From Ophiostoma sp. CBS 140.51 (Eukaryota; Ascomycota; Sordariomycetes; Ophiostomatales; Ophiostomataceae): a stretch of 64,000 bases of DNA. The notes below the pieces were generated by a model. That model saw only the letters and a list, made by a program, of their open reading frames with translations, was not told where the DNA came from and ran no database searches. The DNA lies in assembly GCA_029298735.1 (NCBI GenBank), contig JANSLP010000021.1:172340-236339 (forward strand), given 5' to 3'. Below are positions 9,334 to 21,600 of this stretch, one piece after another (the stretch's first letter is position 1; each line of letters begins with the position of its first letter). Both the position numbers and the translations under genes were made by a program.

Positions 9334-12300
9334 TTTGTGTGATGTTGGGTTGTCGAAAGACCAAAAAAGTCTATTCTGGAAAAGAAAAACAAAAGGCTGT
9401 TAATGGATGTGTTCCGAGTTTTGTTGTTTGGCGATAATACAACGAGACGAAATAGAAATAGATTGTGAACCGAAAAAAGGAACAATCTAATATTTGTCTT
9501 GTGCGAAAGAAAGAGAGGGCTTCTTACTTCGTCGCGTCCGCGTTGGGTGTTGTCGATTTCAAAGTTGGCTGGGAGGAGAAGGAAAGAGAGGAAAGGAGGA
9601 ATATCTTTGTGAGGCTTTCGGATTGCGGGCCACTACTCTGTGAATATTTTGCGTCGGGTGCACTGAGTGGGTGGGACCTAAGGGCAATGTCTGTACACAC
9701 CACCTAGCCAGACAAAAGAATTGGGCGGGCAGGAGCGAGCGATGAAAAAAAAAAATTCGTTGCCCGCCTCCCGAACAGCGTTAGGCCAAAACGGAAAAAT
9801 CCCAAACCCTAAGAGGGCTGGCCCATGCACCCACATTCACGTGATAATCTTAGTAAGATAATTAGCGTGGAAAATCAAAGGTCGTGGCGTTCTGTGGCTA
9901 ACGTAGTCTTATCGATAAGCACGTGTCTAGTCACGCGCTTTTCTTTCTCAATTTTGCTCAACATTTTTCCGTCTGTTCAAACGTCATTCAAAAATGGCGG
10001 CCCTGACTACGAACGGTATTGCCCTGGACGATCCCTTGTGACGTTGTTGGTTCTGTTTCGTGCCTGGAAGTCAGTGTGATCGTCAACGACCGACTCGAAG
10101 CGCTTCTATCCGACTTCTATCCGACAATGAGGAGCAATGGAAGAAAGACTTGTTGAAGTGTTGAAGGAACGGCAGGAACTGTTGAAGCACTCAGCACTTG
10201 AGAATACTGTGTTGACAGGCCCTCGATACGGTGAATGTATCACTAAAATCTTGCGATCGGCCCTGTAACCTGCTGTAGCCCCCCCAAAAAATAAACAACC
10301 AAAACTCTGTCAACTCACCAGAAACTCCGAGCTTGCGCCGCTGTTTACCTTAAGTCCACCTTCGGACCCGGCGGAGATGTCGCCGGTATGCTTTTTGTGT
10401 TGTGCTGTCCAGCTGTCCAGCGTGTATTTTGTGCAGCCTGGCATGCAGCTCCAGGGCATGGCAATCGACCCAAGGCTTGCTGTGCAACGTGCAAGTTGCC
10501 TTTGCTGCATCGTACTTGTGTAGCACAACATAAACGGCAGGCGAGACCTTTCTCACAGAATACACATACAGCTTTGTTACAGCTTTGCCACCCAGATGGG
10601 AAAGAACGGCCGGCCGGCGCAAATAGCTGCCCGTTGTGTAGGAGCTTAGTTAGTATATCCGTATGCCGTCAGGCAGTCACCCACGTTTTTGGTGGGTTTT
10701 GGCGACTTTTTGATAATGGTTTGGGGCAGTCGTCGGTTTGTTCCTTCTGTGTCAGAACTCGTACCCCCAATCCGACCGGTTTTATTCCAATTCAGCCGGG
10801 CGGCGTTTTTTATTTGGCTCCCCTCTGTGAAATCCCCACTACCGCGTTATCCTGACAGTAAATAAAGACGGACGGACGCTCGGGGGTAGAGCGGCGAGAG
10901 CGGTAGGAGAAAAAAAGGACACAATAAATAAAATACAAAACGGATGGCCTGCAGCTACAGCTCCTCCGTTATTTTTGGCAAGTCCTTTTGAATTTGGGGA
11001 GGGCACGACTGCCGTACCGTCGACCGGTATGCGAGAACGCATAGAATAGGGAAAGTGCCGTCCCAAACCGGGAAGACAAATTCGGTTGGGGAAACGGAGG
11101 TCCAGTTCGGTATTCAGAGCTCATTAATGAAGCTCAAGGGTCATAAAGGGGATAGAGGAAAGCCCCTCTTCTCTCAGAAAAAGACAACAAAAAGAAAACA
11201 AGCTTCCCAATAACGTCACGGCTGTTAGACCAGGGCTGCAGGGGCAGACTAACACGGACTGTGGAGGAGAAGACCGGTTTTGTCAGGGGGCGTGGGATGC
11301 TGGACTGGCGGTGGACGGCTCGTCTTTTCCTTTTCCTACTGTGTATGTCTTTCTTCCTCTTTTTTTTTTTGCAGAATTGATCACACTGGCATGTCCGCCC
11401 CCTTCCCAGGATTTGCATATTGGAAACGGGCCCGTTGATGCGGACGTCCAGCAAGCCAGCAGATTGGGAAAGAGCTGTGCGCTCTTGCCCCGCACAGCCA
11501 GACCGCAGAACAGAAACCCCCGAACGGACAAAACAGATAAAACACCCAAGAGATGGCCCTCGTGGACAAGGCACGCGGCACAGATGCTGGCCGATGTTGG
11601 GGGACGGGGGACGAGCCTTCTGACATGGATGCAACATTGTCTGCAACAGGAACGTATCTTACTCGCACAAAGCGCACAGCAGGTACGACGTACGTACGTA
11701 TATATCTTGCCTTGGAACCACAACCACGACGTTCCGCGTTCTGGAGCGCTGGCTTGCTCGTCAACAACAGAAAAGAGACAGTACGGCCCACTCCTGCGGG
11801 TTCGTCGTGCGTAACGGGATCCAGAACACAACCGCGACAAGCTCTCTGCTCGACGCTGCTTGGCCCCCCTCTTCAGCTCAACGTGGCCTCGGTTTTAGGA
11901 ACACAATGTGCCGACACCAAAGGTCCAAAAGTAGGAGTAGCACCGTCGACAAAAGGGGGGCCAAGAGGAAGGAGCTCTCGTCCCCAAAAGCTAATTTCCC
12001 ACCAATTCTCTCACGGAAAAGCAACCTGTGGTGCCAAAATGGCAAAATAGGCAGGAACGGCCAGCCTTTCCTTCCCCTCTCTCCCACTCTCCCACCCCCA
12101 ATTGACCTCGTCCCGGGCTCGGATAACCCACCAGCTGCCAATCGCTAGTATTCCCAGCCTTTGTTGTTTCCAGTAGCTTTGCGCTTCTTTCATCCATTTC
12201 GGCCGGTCTTTGCTCTGCCCGCCTCGAGTCTTTTCTTTTTCTTTTCTTTCCTTCGCGAACAGCTATGGGCGTGTTTTTTATGGAGCGGCTGCCCTCCGTT

Positions 12301-14036
12301 AACGGTGCCTTGCCAGTTGCTACTATTACGTCCCAGCAAAAAGCTCTTCGCATAACTATTTTGACTTTTCTCTCTCCATTTTTCTCCTTCCCTCCCATTT
12401 CCTTTTTTTCCGTCGCGACCTTCCCTGTCGCCTAAAAAAAAAAAAAAAAGAGCCCAAAGAGAAAAACGTAAAAACACCTCGCTTGGCCGCCCACGACGCT
12501 TACCAATTGGCCATGCAGGGACACCTAAAGGTCACCCTGCGAGATCGGGTCTTCGTCGGCATCATTCAAAGCTTCCCCCCCATCCTCTGTAGAAGTAGAA
12601 GAGCTCTAAATTCTTAACTGAGAAGAGCGAGGGCGAGTATGGGCGGCAGAGAGGTGCTCATTGCCAATTGGGGGTGAGTGAGGAGTGAGTGATCTATCTT
12701 AGTCCCAGTTTCTCAGTTTTGCGCCCAGAACGCCGCTCCTGCCTCTGTTGCTCCTTGCTCTTCTCCGTTACAAAGCAATAGCCGATGCTTTGTCGTTGAT
12801 TTGCGAATGTCACAAGAAACGGAAGGTGCAGACGGCGCCCGGTGCAGAAACATGCTGATAGACACTTACGAAAGACACATGCACTACACACTCCGTACAC
12901 ACTTCATGGTCGTCACTGCACACCTTACACACCACACCTCCATATACGAATCACGGAAGGCGCGGATGGCCCTGTCTTGCCCTCATTCCTGTTTCTCCAA
13001 ATCAAGAGAAGGCACGAGGAAGGAGACAGCGCAGAAAGCGTAAAAGGTGGGTGGCCAGGCCACAGCGCGCCTTCCTATTCTTTATCAGCGAGCCCAGATC
13101 AAGGAGAACCCCGGCGAACTTGGTTTATGCGGCGACCGCGGTGTCTGAATTTCTGCGTAGGAAAGAGCGATGTTTCCTGAGTAAGCTCCTTCCCATTGCG
13201 TATCAGACACAACAGCCTGCCCAGCAAAACGGAACCCCCTGAAGCGGCAACCGCCTAGCACACCGTAGCGGCATACAAACCTTGCCTACAGGGCAGTAGC
13301 TCCCCCGCCTAATACTCCGAGCTCGACGTTTTCCCCCCCACCTGCAGCGCTCTTTTCTGTTGTTTCCCACCGCCACTGCAGCCAGTCAACAAAACAAGCC
13401 TACCGTGCCAGGGCCCCTCCACACCCCCCTCCCCAGTCCATTCAAGGTCCAGTCCAGTTGCAAGCAAGCCCGCCTCGCTGCCGCCTCTCCGCCGTCGCCG
13501 CTCTTTCCCAGCATCATCACCGTTTTAGACCTCCCCAATAAGTCTGGCATTACCCGTTTCCTGTCCCTCCCTCCTTCCCTCTTTCTCTGGCTCTCTCCTC
13601 CTTCCTCCTTATTTTCTCTTTTTCTTCTTTCCCCCTTCCCTTTTTCTCACATTCACATCTTGTCATTTTTGAGCTTCATTCTCGCCAATTCCCCCGAAAG
13701 TGCATCATACAACAGCTTCTCCAACCTGCTTCTCTACCTTCCCCCCATCGGTTGCCTCAACGGTTTCGCCTGCTGCGGCTTTACGATTAGCTCTCTATCT
13801 GTCTATAATTTTTTTTTGCGCGCATCGAAAGCTGCCCACTCAAAGGCCGCTTGTCGCCCCCCCTTTGTTCTTCTCCGGTCTCCTTTCTCCTCGTCATCGT
13901 CGTCACCGTTGTCGACTTTCTTTTCCCATCTTCTTTTTTGGGCCGAATCTGGTGTCTTTTGCAACCTCTACTTTACTCCTCGCAACCACCTCTACCACCA
14001 CCACCCTTTCCAAAAACGAAACAACCAACTGCTACA
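9334..14036. other. 4.7-kb divergent interval RPL33 / G6PDH, no convincing gene
   Basis: This contains the RPL33 promoter (to about 9.9 kb) and the long leader of the G6PDH gene. From about 13330 to 14036 it is strongly pyrimidine-rich (for example 13551-13650), typical of a fungal promoter and 5' UTR. The middle (10.3-13.0 kb) is mixed in composition, with ORFs up to about 185 codons on both strands in the same places. They share no family features and none has a plausible intron-exon structure, so I call no gene. A non-coding transcript cannot be excluded. Confidence 0.5.
9804..9812 (+). promoter_or_regulatory. Telobox-like element upstream of RPL33
   Basis: AAACCCTAA, about 470 bp upstream of the RPL33 start codon. 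Telobox/HomolE-like AACCCTA elements are known in promoters of ribosomal protein genes of several ascomycetes. A single 9-bp match is weak evidence; a role in RPL33 transcription is inference. Confidence 0.35.
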
Positions 14037-16554
14037 ATGGACGCCGCCGCCGACACGGGGTATGTGCCTTCTCCCTCTTCCTTCGATTCGTTTACTGTTC
14101 AACGCCCTGCCGCTTCCGTTGCCGCTCCCAATGGCTCTCTCTCTCTTCCTGCCTCACTCGATCGCTTTTCTGCTACTCTGCTCTCTACCCCGCCTCACTT
14201 TTTGTGTTGCTTTGCTCTCTCGTGTCTTCTGTCTGTGTCTGTAACCCTCCTTGTTCGCCACCCTCCATTCCAGAATACCCGGTGGGCGATTCGCTGGCCG
14301 GTCCGCCTGGGGAGCTTCTTTCCCCAACTTCAAGCGTATATAGCCTGCTCAGGAAGCTGCTTCACGAAGCTGGAAAGGCAATGCGAAAAAGAAGAGAAAG
14401 CGACAAAACAAAAAGACAAAAGACAAAAGAGTGGCAGATTTAGTTGAGAGAGAGAGAGCTTTGGAAACTTGGCAATTCCCCCCCATAGCTGCACGAAACC
14501 CCCAACGTCGACCAGTCAAGCTAACCGTGTCCCAGCATGATGGAGCTGAAGGCCGACACCACCATCGTGGTGCTTGGTGCTTCTGGTGATCTGGCGAAGA
14601 AGAAGACTGTGAGTTTACTCCATTTTGTTTTCTTTCCAGCAATTCTGCTTTCTTTCCATGGTTTTGGTCGTGGCGCCATTTAGTGCAACAAAAAGCTGAC
14701 AGTATGACAGTATCCCGCTCTCTTTGGTCTTGTAAGTGGCAAAAACAGCTCCAACCAGCTCCAGCCAGCTGCATCATGAAGCTGCACCAGCACAGGCATA
14801 ATCACAAAGCAGAAACGTGGGCACAAAACGAAATGCATGCACAAGAGAATTGCTGCAACAAATGGTTTTTCTTTTGTGCTTTGCAATTGCAATTGTGCTC
14901 GCAAAACCGACATGCTCTCTTCCACCACCTCCTCATCTTCCTCCTCATCTTCCTGCTCATCGACCACAGCTAGTAGCTAACACCGGCCGTCCGGAAATGT
15001 AGTACCGCAACCAATTCCTCCCGAAAAACATCAAGATCGTCGGCTATGCCAGAACAAAGATGGACCACGACGAGTACATTCGGAGAATCCGTTCGTACAT
15101 CAAGACCCCCACCAAGGAGACCGAGCAGCAGCTCGACGACTTCTGCAGCCTTTGTACCTACATCTCCGGCCAGTACGACCAGGATGAGTCCTTCCAGCGC
15201 CTCAACAAGCACATCGAAGAGCTCGAGAAGGACTTCAAGGAGGCCCACCGCCTGTTCTACATGGCCCTCCCTCCTAGCGTCTTCACAATGGTCTCGCAGC
15301 ACCTGAAGCGCTGCTGCTACCCGACAAAGGGCATTGCCCGTGTTATTGTGCGTCTCCCGCCCTCGCCCTGCTGTGTTCTTTTTTTTTTCAATGCGCCGTC
15401 TTCTCTTACTAACAACTCCCACAGGTCGAGAAGCCGTTCGGCAAGGACCTGGCCAGCTCCCGCGAGTTGCAGAAGTCGCTCGAGCCCGACTGGAACGAGA
15501 AGGAGCTGTTCCGTATTGACCACTACCTCGGCAAGGAGATGGTCAAGAACATCCTCATCATGCGCTTTGCCAACTCTTTCATGGGCGCCACCTGGAACCG
15601 TCACCACATCGACAACGTCCAGATCACCTTCAAGGAGCCCTTTGGCACCGAGGGCCGCGGTGGCTACTTTGACGAGTTCGGCATCGTCCGTGACGTCATG
15701 CAGAACCATCTGCTGCAGGTCCTGACCCTGCTCGCCATGGAGCGCCCCATCTCCTTCTCGGCTGAGGACGTCCGTGACGAGAAGGTCCGCGTGCTGCGCG
15801 CCATGCCGGCGATTGAACCTAAGAACGTTATCATCGGTCAGTATGGTCGCTCGCTCGACGGCTCCAAGCCCTCGTACAAGGAGGACGACACCGTGCCCAA
15901 GGACTCGCGGTGCCCCACGTTCTGCGCACTCGTCGCTTTCATCAAGAACGAGCGGTGGGACGGCGTTCCCTTCATCATGAAGGCCGGCAAGGCCCTCAAC
16001 GAGCAGAAGACGGAGATTCGGATACAGTTCAAGGATGTCACGTCGGGCATCTTCAAGGACATCCCGCGTAACGAGCTGGTCATGCGCATCCAGCCCAACG
16101 AGAGTGTCTACATCAAGATGAACTCGAAGCTGCCTGGTCTCAGCATGCAGACCGTCGTCACCGAACTGGACCTGACCTACCGCCGCCGGTTCTCGGACCT
16201 TAAGATCCCCGAGGCCTACGAGTCGCTGATCCTGGACTGCCTCCGTGGTGACCAGTCCAACTTTGTCCGTGACGATGAGCTCGACGCCAGCTGGAGAATC
16301 TTCACCCCGCTGCTGCACTACCTCGACGACAACAAGGAGATTGTGCCTATGGAGTACGCCTACGGTATGTACACTCCCATCTTCCCCACAACATGTTTTT
16401 GGTGCTTCCATGATCACCCACTAACAATTCAGGTTCTCGTGGTCCCGCCGTTCTCGATGACTTTACCGCGTCCTATGGTTACCGGTTTGCCGATAACGCC
16501 GGTTACCAATGGCCTACGACGTCGGCCACCCAGCCGCCGAACAACAAGTTGTAA
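14037..16554 (+). CDS. zwf1: Glucose-6-phosphate 1-dehydrogenase
   Basis: It catalyses the NADP-dependent first step of the oxidative pentose phosphate pathway in the cytosol. Exons placed: 14037-14059, 14274-14335, 14536-14608, 14711-14731 (21 nt), 15003-15347, 15425-16364 and 16433-16554. Exon 3 carries the Rossmann motif VVLGASGDLAKKKT, the microexon gives YPALFGL, and exon 5 begins YRNQFLPK. Exon 6 carries EKPFGKDLASSRELQ and the active-site signature FRIDHYLGKEMVKNILIMRF (codons from about 15510). The last exon gives SRGPAVLDDFTASYGY and ends NNKL. Exons 3-7 join in perfect phase. Exon 2 encodes PGGRFAGRSAWGASFPNFK, resembling the N-terminal extension I remember from Sordariomycete G6PDHs, but its GT donor at 14336 leaves one base while exon 3 needs two. 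Either a GC donor at 14334 is used, or a base or exon is mis-assigned, or translation starts at the ATG-ATG at 14537. Identity is certain; the 5' model is not. Confidence 0.93.
14711..14731 (+). other. zwf1: 21-nt microexon of G6PDH
   Basis: TAT CCC GCT CTC TTT GGT CTT (YPALFGL), flanked by a CAG acceptor at 14708-14710 and a GTAAGT donor at 14732. The peptide matches the conserved (F/Y)PALFGLYRN segment of the family, so the exon is required. Both flanking exons end or begin on codon boundaries, so skipping would be in frame. Confidence 0.88.
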
Positions 16555-18695
16555 GTTGGCGAATGCCCTTGGCGCGCGCGATGTTGGGTTTTTAGGGGAA
16601 AGGTGGAGCATTGGAATCGCATGAGGTGTCACAAGGGAAACCACGGACCGTCCACGTGTGGGCATTACAGTTGTGGATGGAGCCCCAACCCCCCACCGGG
16701 ATTGGATGTGTTTTAATAACCATCGCCACCACAGTTAAAAGAAGGGACCAAACGAAAGAGTAGGCGGAAGATGATGGCGAGAACTCCGTCATCGCTCCGT
16801 CATCGTCTGTCTGACTACTGTCCTTTCCTCCCCCCTCTCCACCGGGAAGTGGGGAGTCGGCCGTTGGCTACCAGCAGACGGGCTTGTGTCGAAGCCGGTA
16901 TTATGCCAGGCTGTGACCCCCGTTCTTTTGTGAAAACAGCTCAAAGAGGCAATGCGATGGGATAGACGAAGAAGGCGCAGGGAGGAAAAGAAAAAGAAGA
17001 GAAGAAAAGAAAATGCATGTTTTATGATTTCATCTGAAAGGGGGAAACACACTGGAGGGAGAGACATTCTGTTTTTTTATTTCTTTTTATTTCTTTTTTC
17101 TGCAAACGCAATGGGATCCGGCTGGTTTCAATTTTTCTTCATTTTCGAATCATTCTATCAAACACATTCATAAACCTCTACTGTGCGATGTCTGCTTTTT
17201 TTGAGTTTCTTGACTTATATTATATATATGGTGTAGTATGTCCGCAGGTCTCTTTTTTGCACCACTTGCATTATATTAAACAGAAAATTCACCATACAAT
17301 ATCAATGGTCATGTTTCTATGCGAATTCAGCAAGTTTCTCTCAATAAACACCTATCGCCTCTCATTTACGTTGTACCATCTTGTTATCTCAGGTTGCAGG
17401 GATTTTGTCAGCCTTGTTCGTCTGTGCCTCGGAGATACTTTGTACAATAAGAACAGGCTGAATGTCTCCTGTGTGAGGTCACGTGCAAGTAACACGCCAA
17501 TCTCGATACCGGCACGCCCAAGCGCCAGCGCAACAAAACCGCGACGTGAAGAGCAGCGAGAGCAGGTGCGGCCGTCGGCTCATGCTCCATGTTGGCATGG
17601 TCCTGCCCATTTTTAGCTTAAAAAACAAACACTTTTGGGGCCTTTTGGGGGGTACGAGTGGGTCCGCTCCAGGTGAATCTGCCGTTGCTCACTGGACTGG
17701 CTCCTTCCTCGTTTTCCTGTAGTGTCTCTCTCACTCTTGCCTGTTTCTGTTTCCGTCCTCCAGCGCCTGCCTTTTGTCTCGACTCGCTCTCTCTCACTCC
17801 CTTTCTCGCCCAAATCCCCAAACCACCACGGTTTCTCTCATCTGAAAACCAGCCAACCAACAACCTTCGCTGGCCATTCGAACGGCGCTCCTGATCGACC
17901 CCTTACGCCTTTGTCCACCTCACGTACCCCCGTTGTCACTCTTTTTTTGGTTGCTCGTGCATCCTCTTCCTTTGTCCTCCTTTTCCTCCCGCGACGGCTT
18001 TGTTTTGCGCAGGCACTCTTTTTTCTACCTGTCAAATCCTCTTTCGACGACAATCCTCAAACTTCTCGCGACGACCTTTCACGCCCGTCCATCATTCACT
18101 CTTCCGTCTACCCAACTCCGTCGACGTCTCTTTCTCGAAAGCGAACCGACTTCCAACGTGTGAATAAGGCCCAACAACCGCCCCTACGCCTTTCACATTC
18201 GACTTTGCGCCCCTCCTTGTCGCCCGTGTTCGGTCATCTTCGAACCAACAATCTCGAAATCACGATCCGCCATGCAAAGTCCCTAATCACAGCCTCTTCC
18301 CCCCTCGGAAACCACATCGAGATTGGGGGGCGTCCTTTCAATCTACGATCGTCCTCTTTCCTCTGTTACTTTCGCGTCTCCCAGGCCAACGGCTGCGCGT
18401 CGCGCATTTCGATATTGTCGCGCCGTGATCGTTCTTCTGAAAGATCGGTCACCAAACGCGCATCACGAGATACACCCATCACGATCGCGATCCCAAACGA
18501 CGATACAACGCACACGTCTGACAGAACGCGCGTGCCCGCGATACTCGCAGACGAGGTGGTGTCGCATTTACAGCGCCATTCGTGGCTCTCTCGATAACCC
18601 GGCGACGACCATATCCGCCTTTTTAGCCTTTGCCGACACTCTTCTTTTCGCCCACGTCCTTCATACCCTCGTCCTCACCTTCTCCTCTTCTGACC
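16555..18695. other. Intergenic region, G6PDH 3' flank and MED14 leader
   Basis: The first kilobase is mixed to AT-rich (3' UTR and terminator, AT-rich near 17060-17350). From about 17680 to 18695 it is C/T-rich with very few purine tracts, a typical promoter and leader of a fungal housekeeping gene. A 291-codon open frame at 17722-18597 lies in this leader but is Ser/Pro/Arg low-complexity and in a different frame from MED14. Confidence 0.5.
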
Positions 18696-21600
18696 ATGGC
18701 GGCCGCGATGGAGAACGGCACGCTCAACGGCGGCGCCGTGCACACCAACCATGACAGAGACGCAAAGCCGAACGGCGTAAACGGTGATGTCAGCGGTGGT
18801 GCAGGCAAAATGGTAAACGGCGACACATCTGCAGCGGCAGACACATCCGCAACACGATCATCAAGGATGAACGACTTACCCGACCAGATCCAACACATCA
18901 CCACAAACTACGTACCGCTCGGCTTCCTGCTGCAACGGCTCGCCCAAAAGACACACAACAACCTTCAGGATCTCATCCGTGAACTGGCACGGAAACCGGT
19001 CGCAGGCGGGCCTGATGGACCGCCCGCATTACCACCCGGCACCGACGATGGCTCCCTCGAAAACCTTGAGAAGAAGAAGGCGTTATTATACTTTGCACGA
19101 AACGAGCACGCCAACTGGGTCAAGGCGCTCGTTATCACAGAATGGAGCAAGAAGGCCAGCCAGATTAGCAAGCTCATCGACCTCGAGAACCACATGTTTG
19201 AGGAAGAGCTGGTCCGCTACGAGCAAGCGGTCTTTACCATGCTCAATCTCAAGCGCAACCTCAACGCGGCTCGTGTGCCGAGCCCCGATCTCAAGACAGC
19301 TCTCAACGTTCTATCACGAGGCACCGCCGGCTGGATGCCCGACCTTGGCTTCATCACACCACCACCACTCAACGCCCAGGAGCAGCTGAAGAAGCTGGAC
19401 GACATAAGCACTCTCCTGTCACTGCGCCTCAACCTCGACGACCACGACACAATCCCCTATTTCTTCCGCGACTACTCCATCGCCTCCGGCCGCGTCACGT
19501 TCAAAGTCCCCGGCGAATTCGAAGTCGACCTGACCCTCGCAAGCGACGACTTTACCCAGCAGCTGTGGTTCCTCGACCTGCGGTTCCTTTTCACACCGGC
19601 ACCACGCGACCTGACACCCAGTTTACGGAAAGCTCTCGAAGACCGCGTCAACGGCGTTCTGGGACTTGAGGGCCTGCCAGGCTGCTACCGCATGCTCCAC
19701 GAGTATGTGCTGACACACAAGATCAACGAGATGCGGCGGCAAGTAAGGGATCTGGCACGCGGGCGGTGGATCGATACGGTGCGCGTCGAGCAGCTGAACC
19801 GCGCCATTGCAGTGCAGTACTGGACATCACGACACAGCGGCGGCAACAACAGCAATACGACTGGCCCAACGGGCAACAACAACTCGGAAGTACGCAGCTG
19901 GTTCATCATCGGCGTGCACAGCGGACGGGATGCAGCCAGCGTGGATCTCCCAGAAGAGCAGATCACCAGCCGACTAACTCTACGCTGGTTCCGCGACAAC
20001 AAGGAGGTGAAGGATCTGGGCGACGACCAGATCAACAGCATCCTAGCGAACATTCTGACCGACAGCGAAGAGACGACCACTGTTAAGAGCGAACATGAAG
20101 CCGACGATGACAGCACCACACCCTCTACAACAGTCACACTATGCGCCGAGACCGTCCTGCAGCGCATCGTCGCACTGCACGTCGAGCACATTCTGACCGG
20201 CATCCACACGAAACTGGCGGCCAAGCCGCTCTTTGCCAAGCGCCTTGCCACAATGCGCCTGCGGATATCGCGCACTGATGCCAGCCAGTCTTTCCTCGAG
20301 ATCCAACTTACAAACGCCGGCGATCGCATATGGGTGCGCATCGACCCCGTTACAGGCCTGTTCTCATTGTCGCCGCAGCAGTCGCGTGTTGTGACGCATA
20401 GCGAGATGCGCATCAACGCGGCAGCGGCTGGCGGGTCCCTGAGCGGTGGATCGGCAGGCACCGGTGGTGATCCTGTCGAGGAGGGCTTTGTTATGCTCGA
20501 CAACGTGCGGAACCTGGCGGCTCAGGAGGATCTAGGTCGGCGCGCCAAGAGCTTCGGCTGGCAGGTTGTGCGCAATGCCGGCCCTGGCGGTGGCCACCTT
20601 GTCAAACCGGATGAGCTGCGGCAGGTGATGAACATGCGCGACTCATACCAGGTGCTGTGGCTCAAACGGCCCGACTGGGCGGCGCCCCAATGGCACGTCC
20701 TGGCGAGCCTCAGTCTCAGCGGCGACCGCTGGTGGCTTGTCAAGCTCGCCGAACAGCCACCTGCGACCGCACCAACAGGACCTGGTCAGCCACCCCAAGC
20801 AGCCACCAGTTCGGCACGCATTGTTATGCAAATGTTGCTGCCCATGGGCACCAGTCCCTCCGACCTCGACGATGCCTTCTTCTCGGACCTCACAATCTAT
20901 GCGACAGGCGTCTTGGCACAATACACCGACTCGCAAGAGCTATCGCATCGGCGCAAGGCGGCCCAGGCGACACGCGTTATGAACCCGTACCTACCGTCGC
21001 GCGCCAAGTTGCCGGCCATGAGTATTCGCCTATCTGACCTGTTATCTACCGGTGGTGCCGCTGCTGTCGCCAACACAGCAAACTCTGCGGCCTCCTCGAC
21101 TGTCAATAACGGGTCTATGGTACCGTCCAACACCCGGGGAAGCCACGCACGCCGCTGGTGGGCCTCGGACTTTTTGCAGCTGCTCTTCCGCGGTGTCGAT
21201 ATGGACGGTGACGAGGAGGGCAGTGGCAGCGGCAGCGCAGTAAACGACCGTCGCCGCCGCATTAATGTGCTAGCTGAAGCCCGCCTGACCGTCTTGGATA
21301 GGAGCAAGTTCCGTCTGCTCGGCAACAGCAGCCGGACCGACCAGGACGTTGCGTTCAACAGCCGCACTGGCCAGTTCTGTCTGTATCTGCGTGCCGCCGT
21401 CGGCGAGTCTGTCATTGATACGCTCGTGCGCCGCCTGCGGTCCATTGAGCGGCTCGTGGGCTTCCTCGACGCCATCCGCCGCGAGAGCCGTGTCGTGCAT
21501 ATCCAGACGGTCACGCTCAGTCGGCTTGTGTTCTCGTACAGCGTCGGCCCCGGTCTTCCTCTGTCTAATGAAGAGAAAATGAGCCTGACGACCGAGGCAG

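Noticed and set aside
10600..10720. Possible dispersed 5S rRNA-like segment (TTAGTTAGTA, AGTCACCCACG)
   Set aside because: The short matches are in the wrong order and spacing, and the conserved 5S internal promoter is absent.
13360..14244. 294-codon + strand open frame before G6PDH
   Set aside because: Pyrimidine-rich leader translated as Pro/Leu/Ser/Phe low-complexity; it overlaps the real G6PDH start in another frame.
15317..16417. 366-codon minus-strand open frame
   Set aside because: Antisense to the G6PDH catalytic exon; shadow of a conserved gene.
17722..18597. 291-codon + strand open frame before MED14
   Set aside because: Ser/Pro/Arg low-complexity in a C/T-rich leader, different frame from MED14, no domain.
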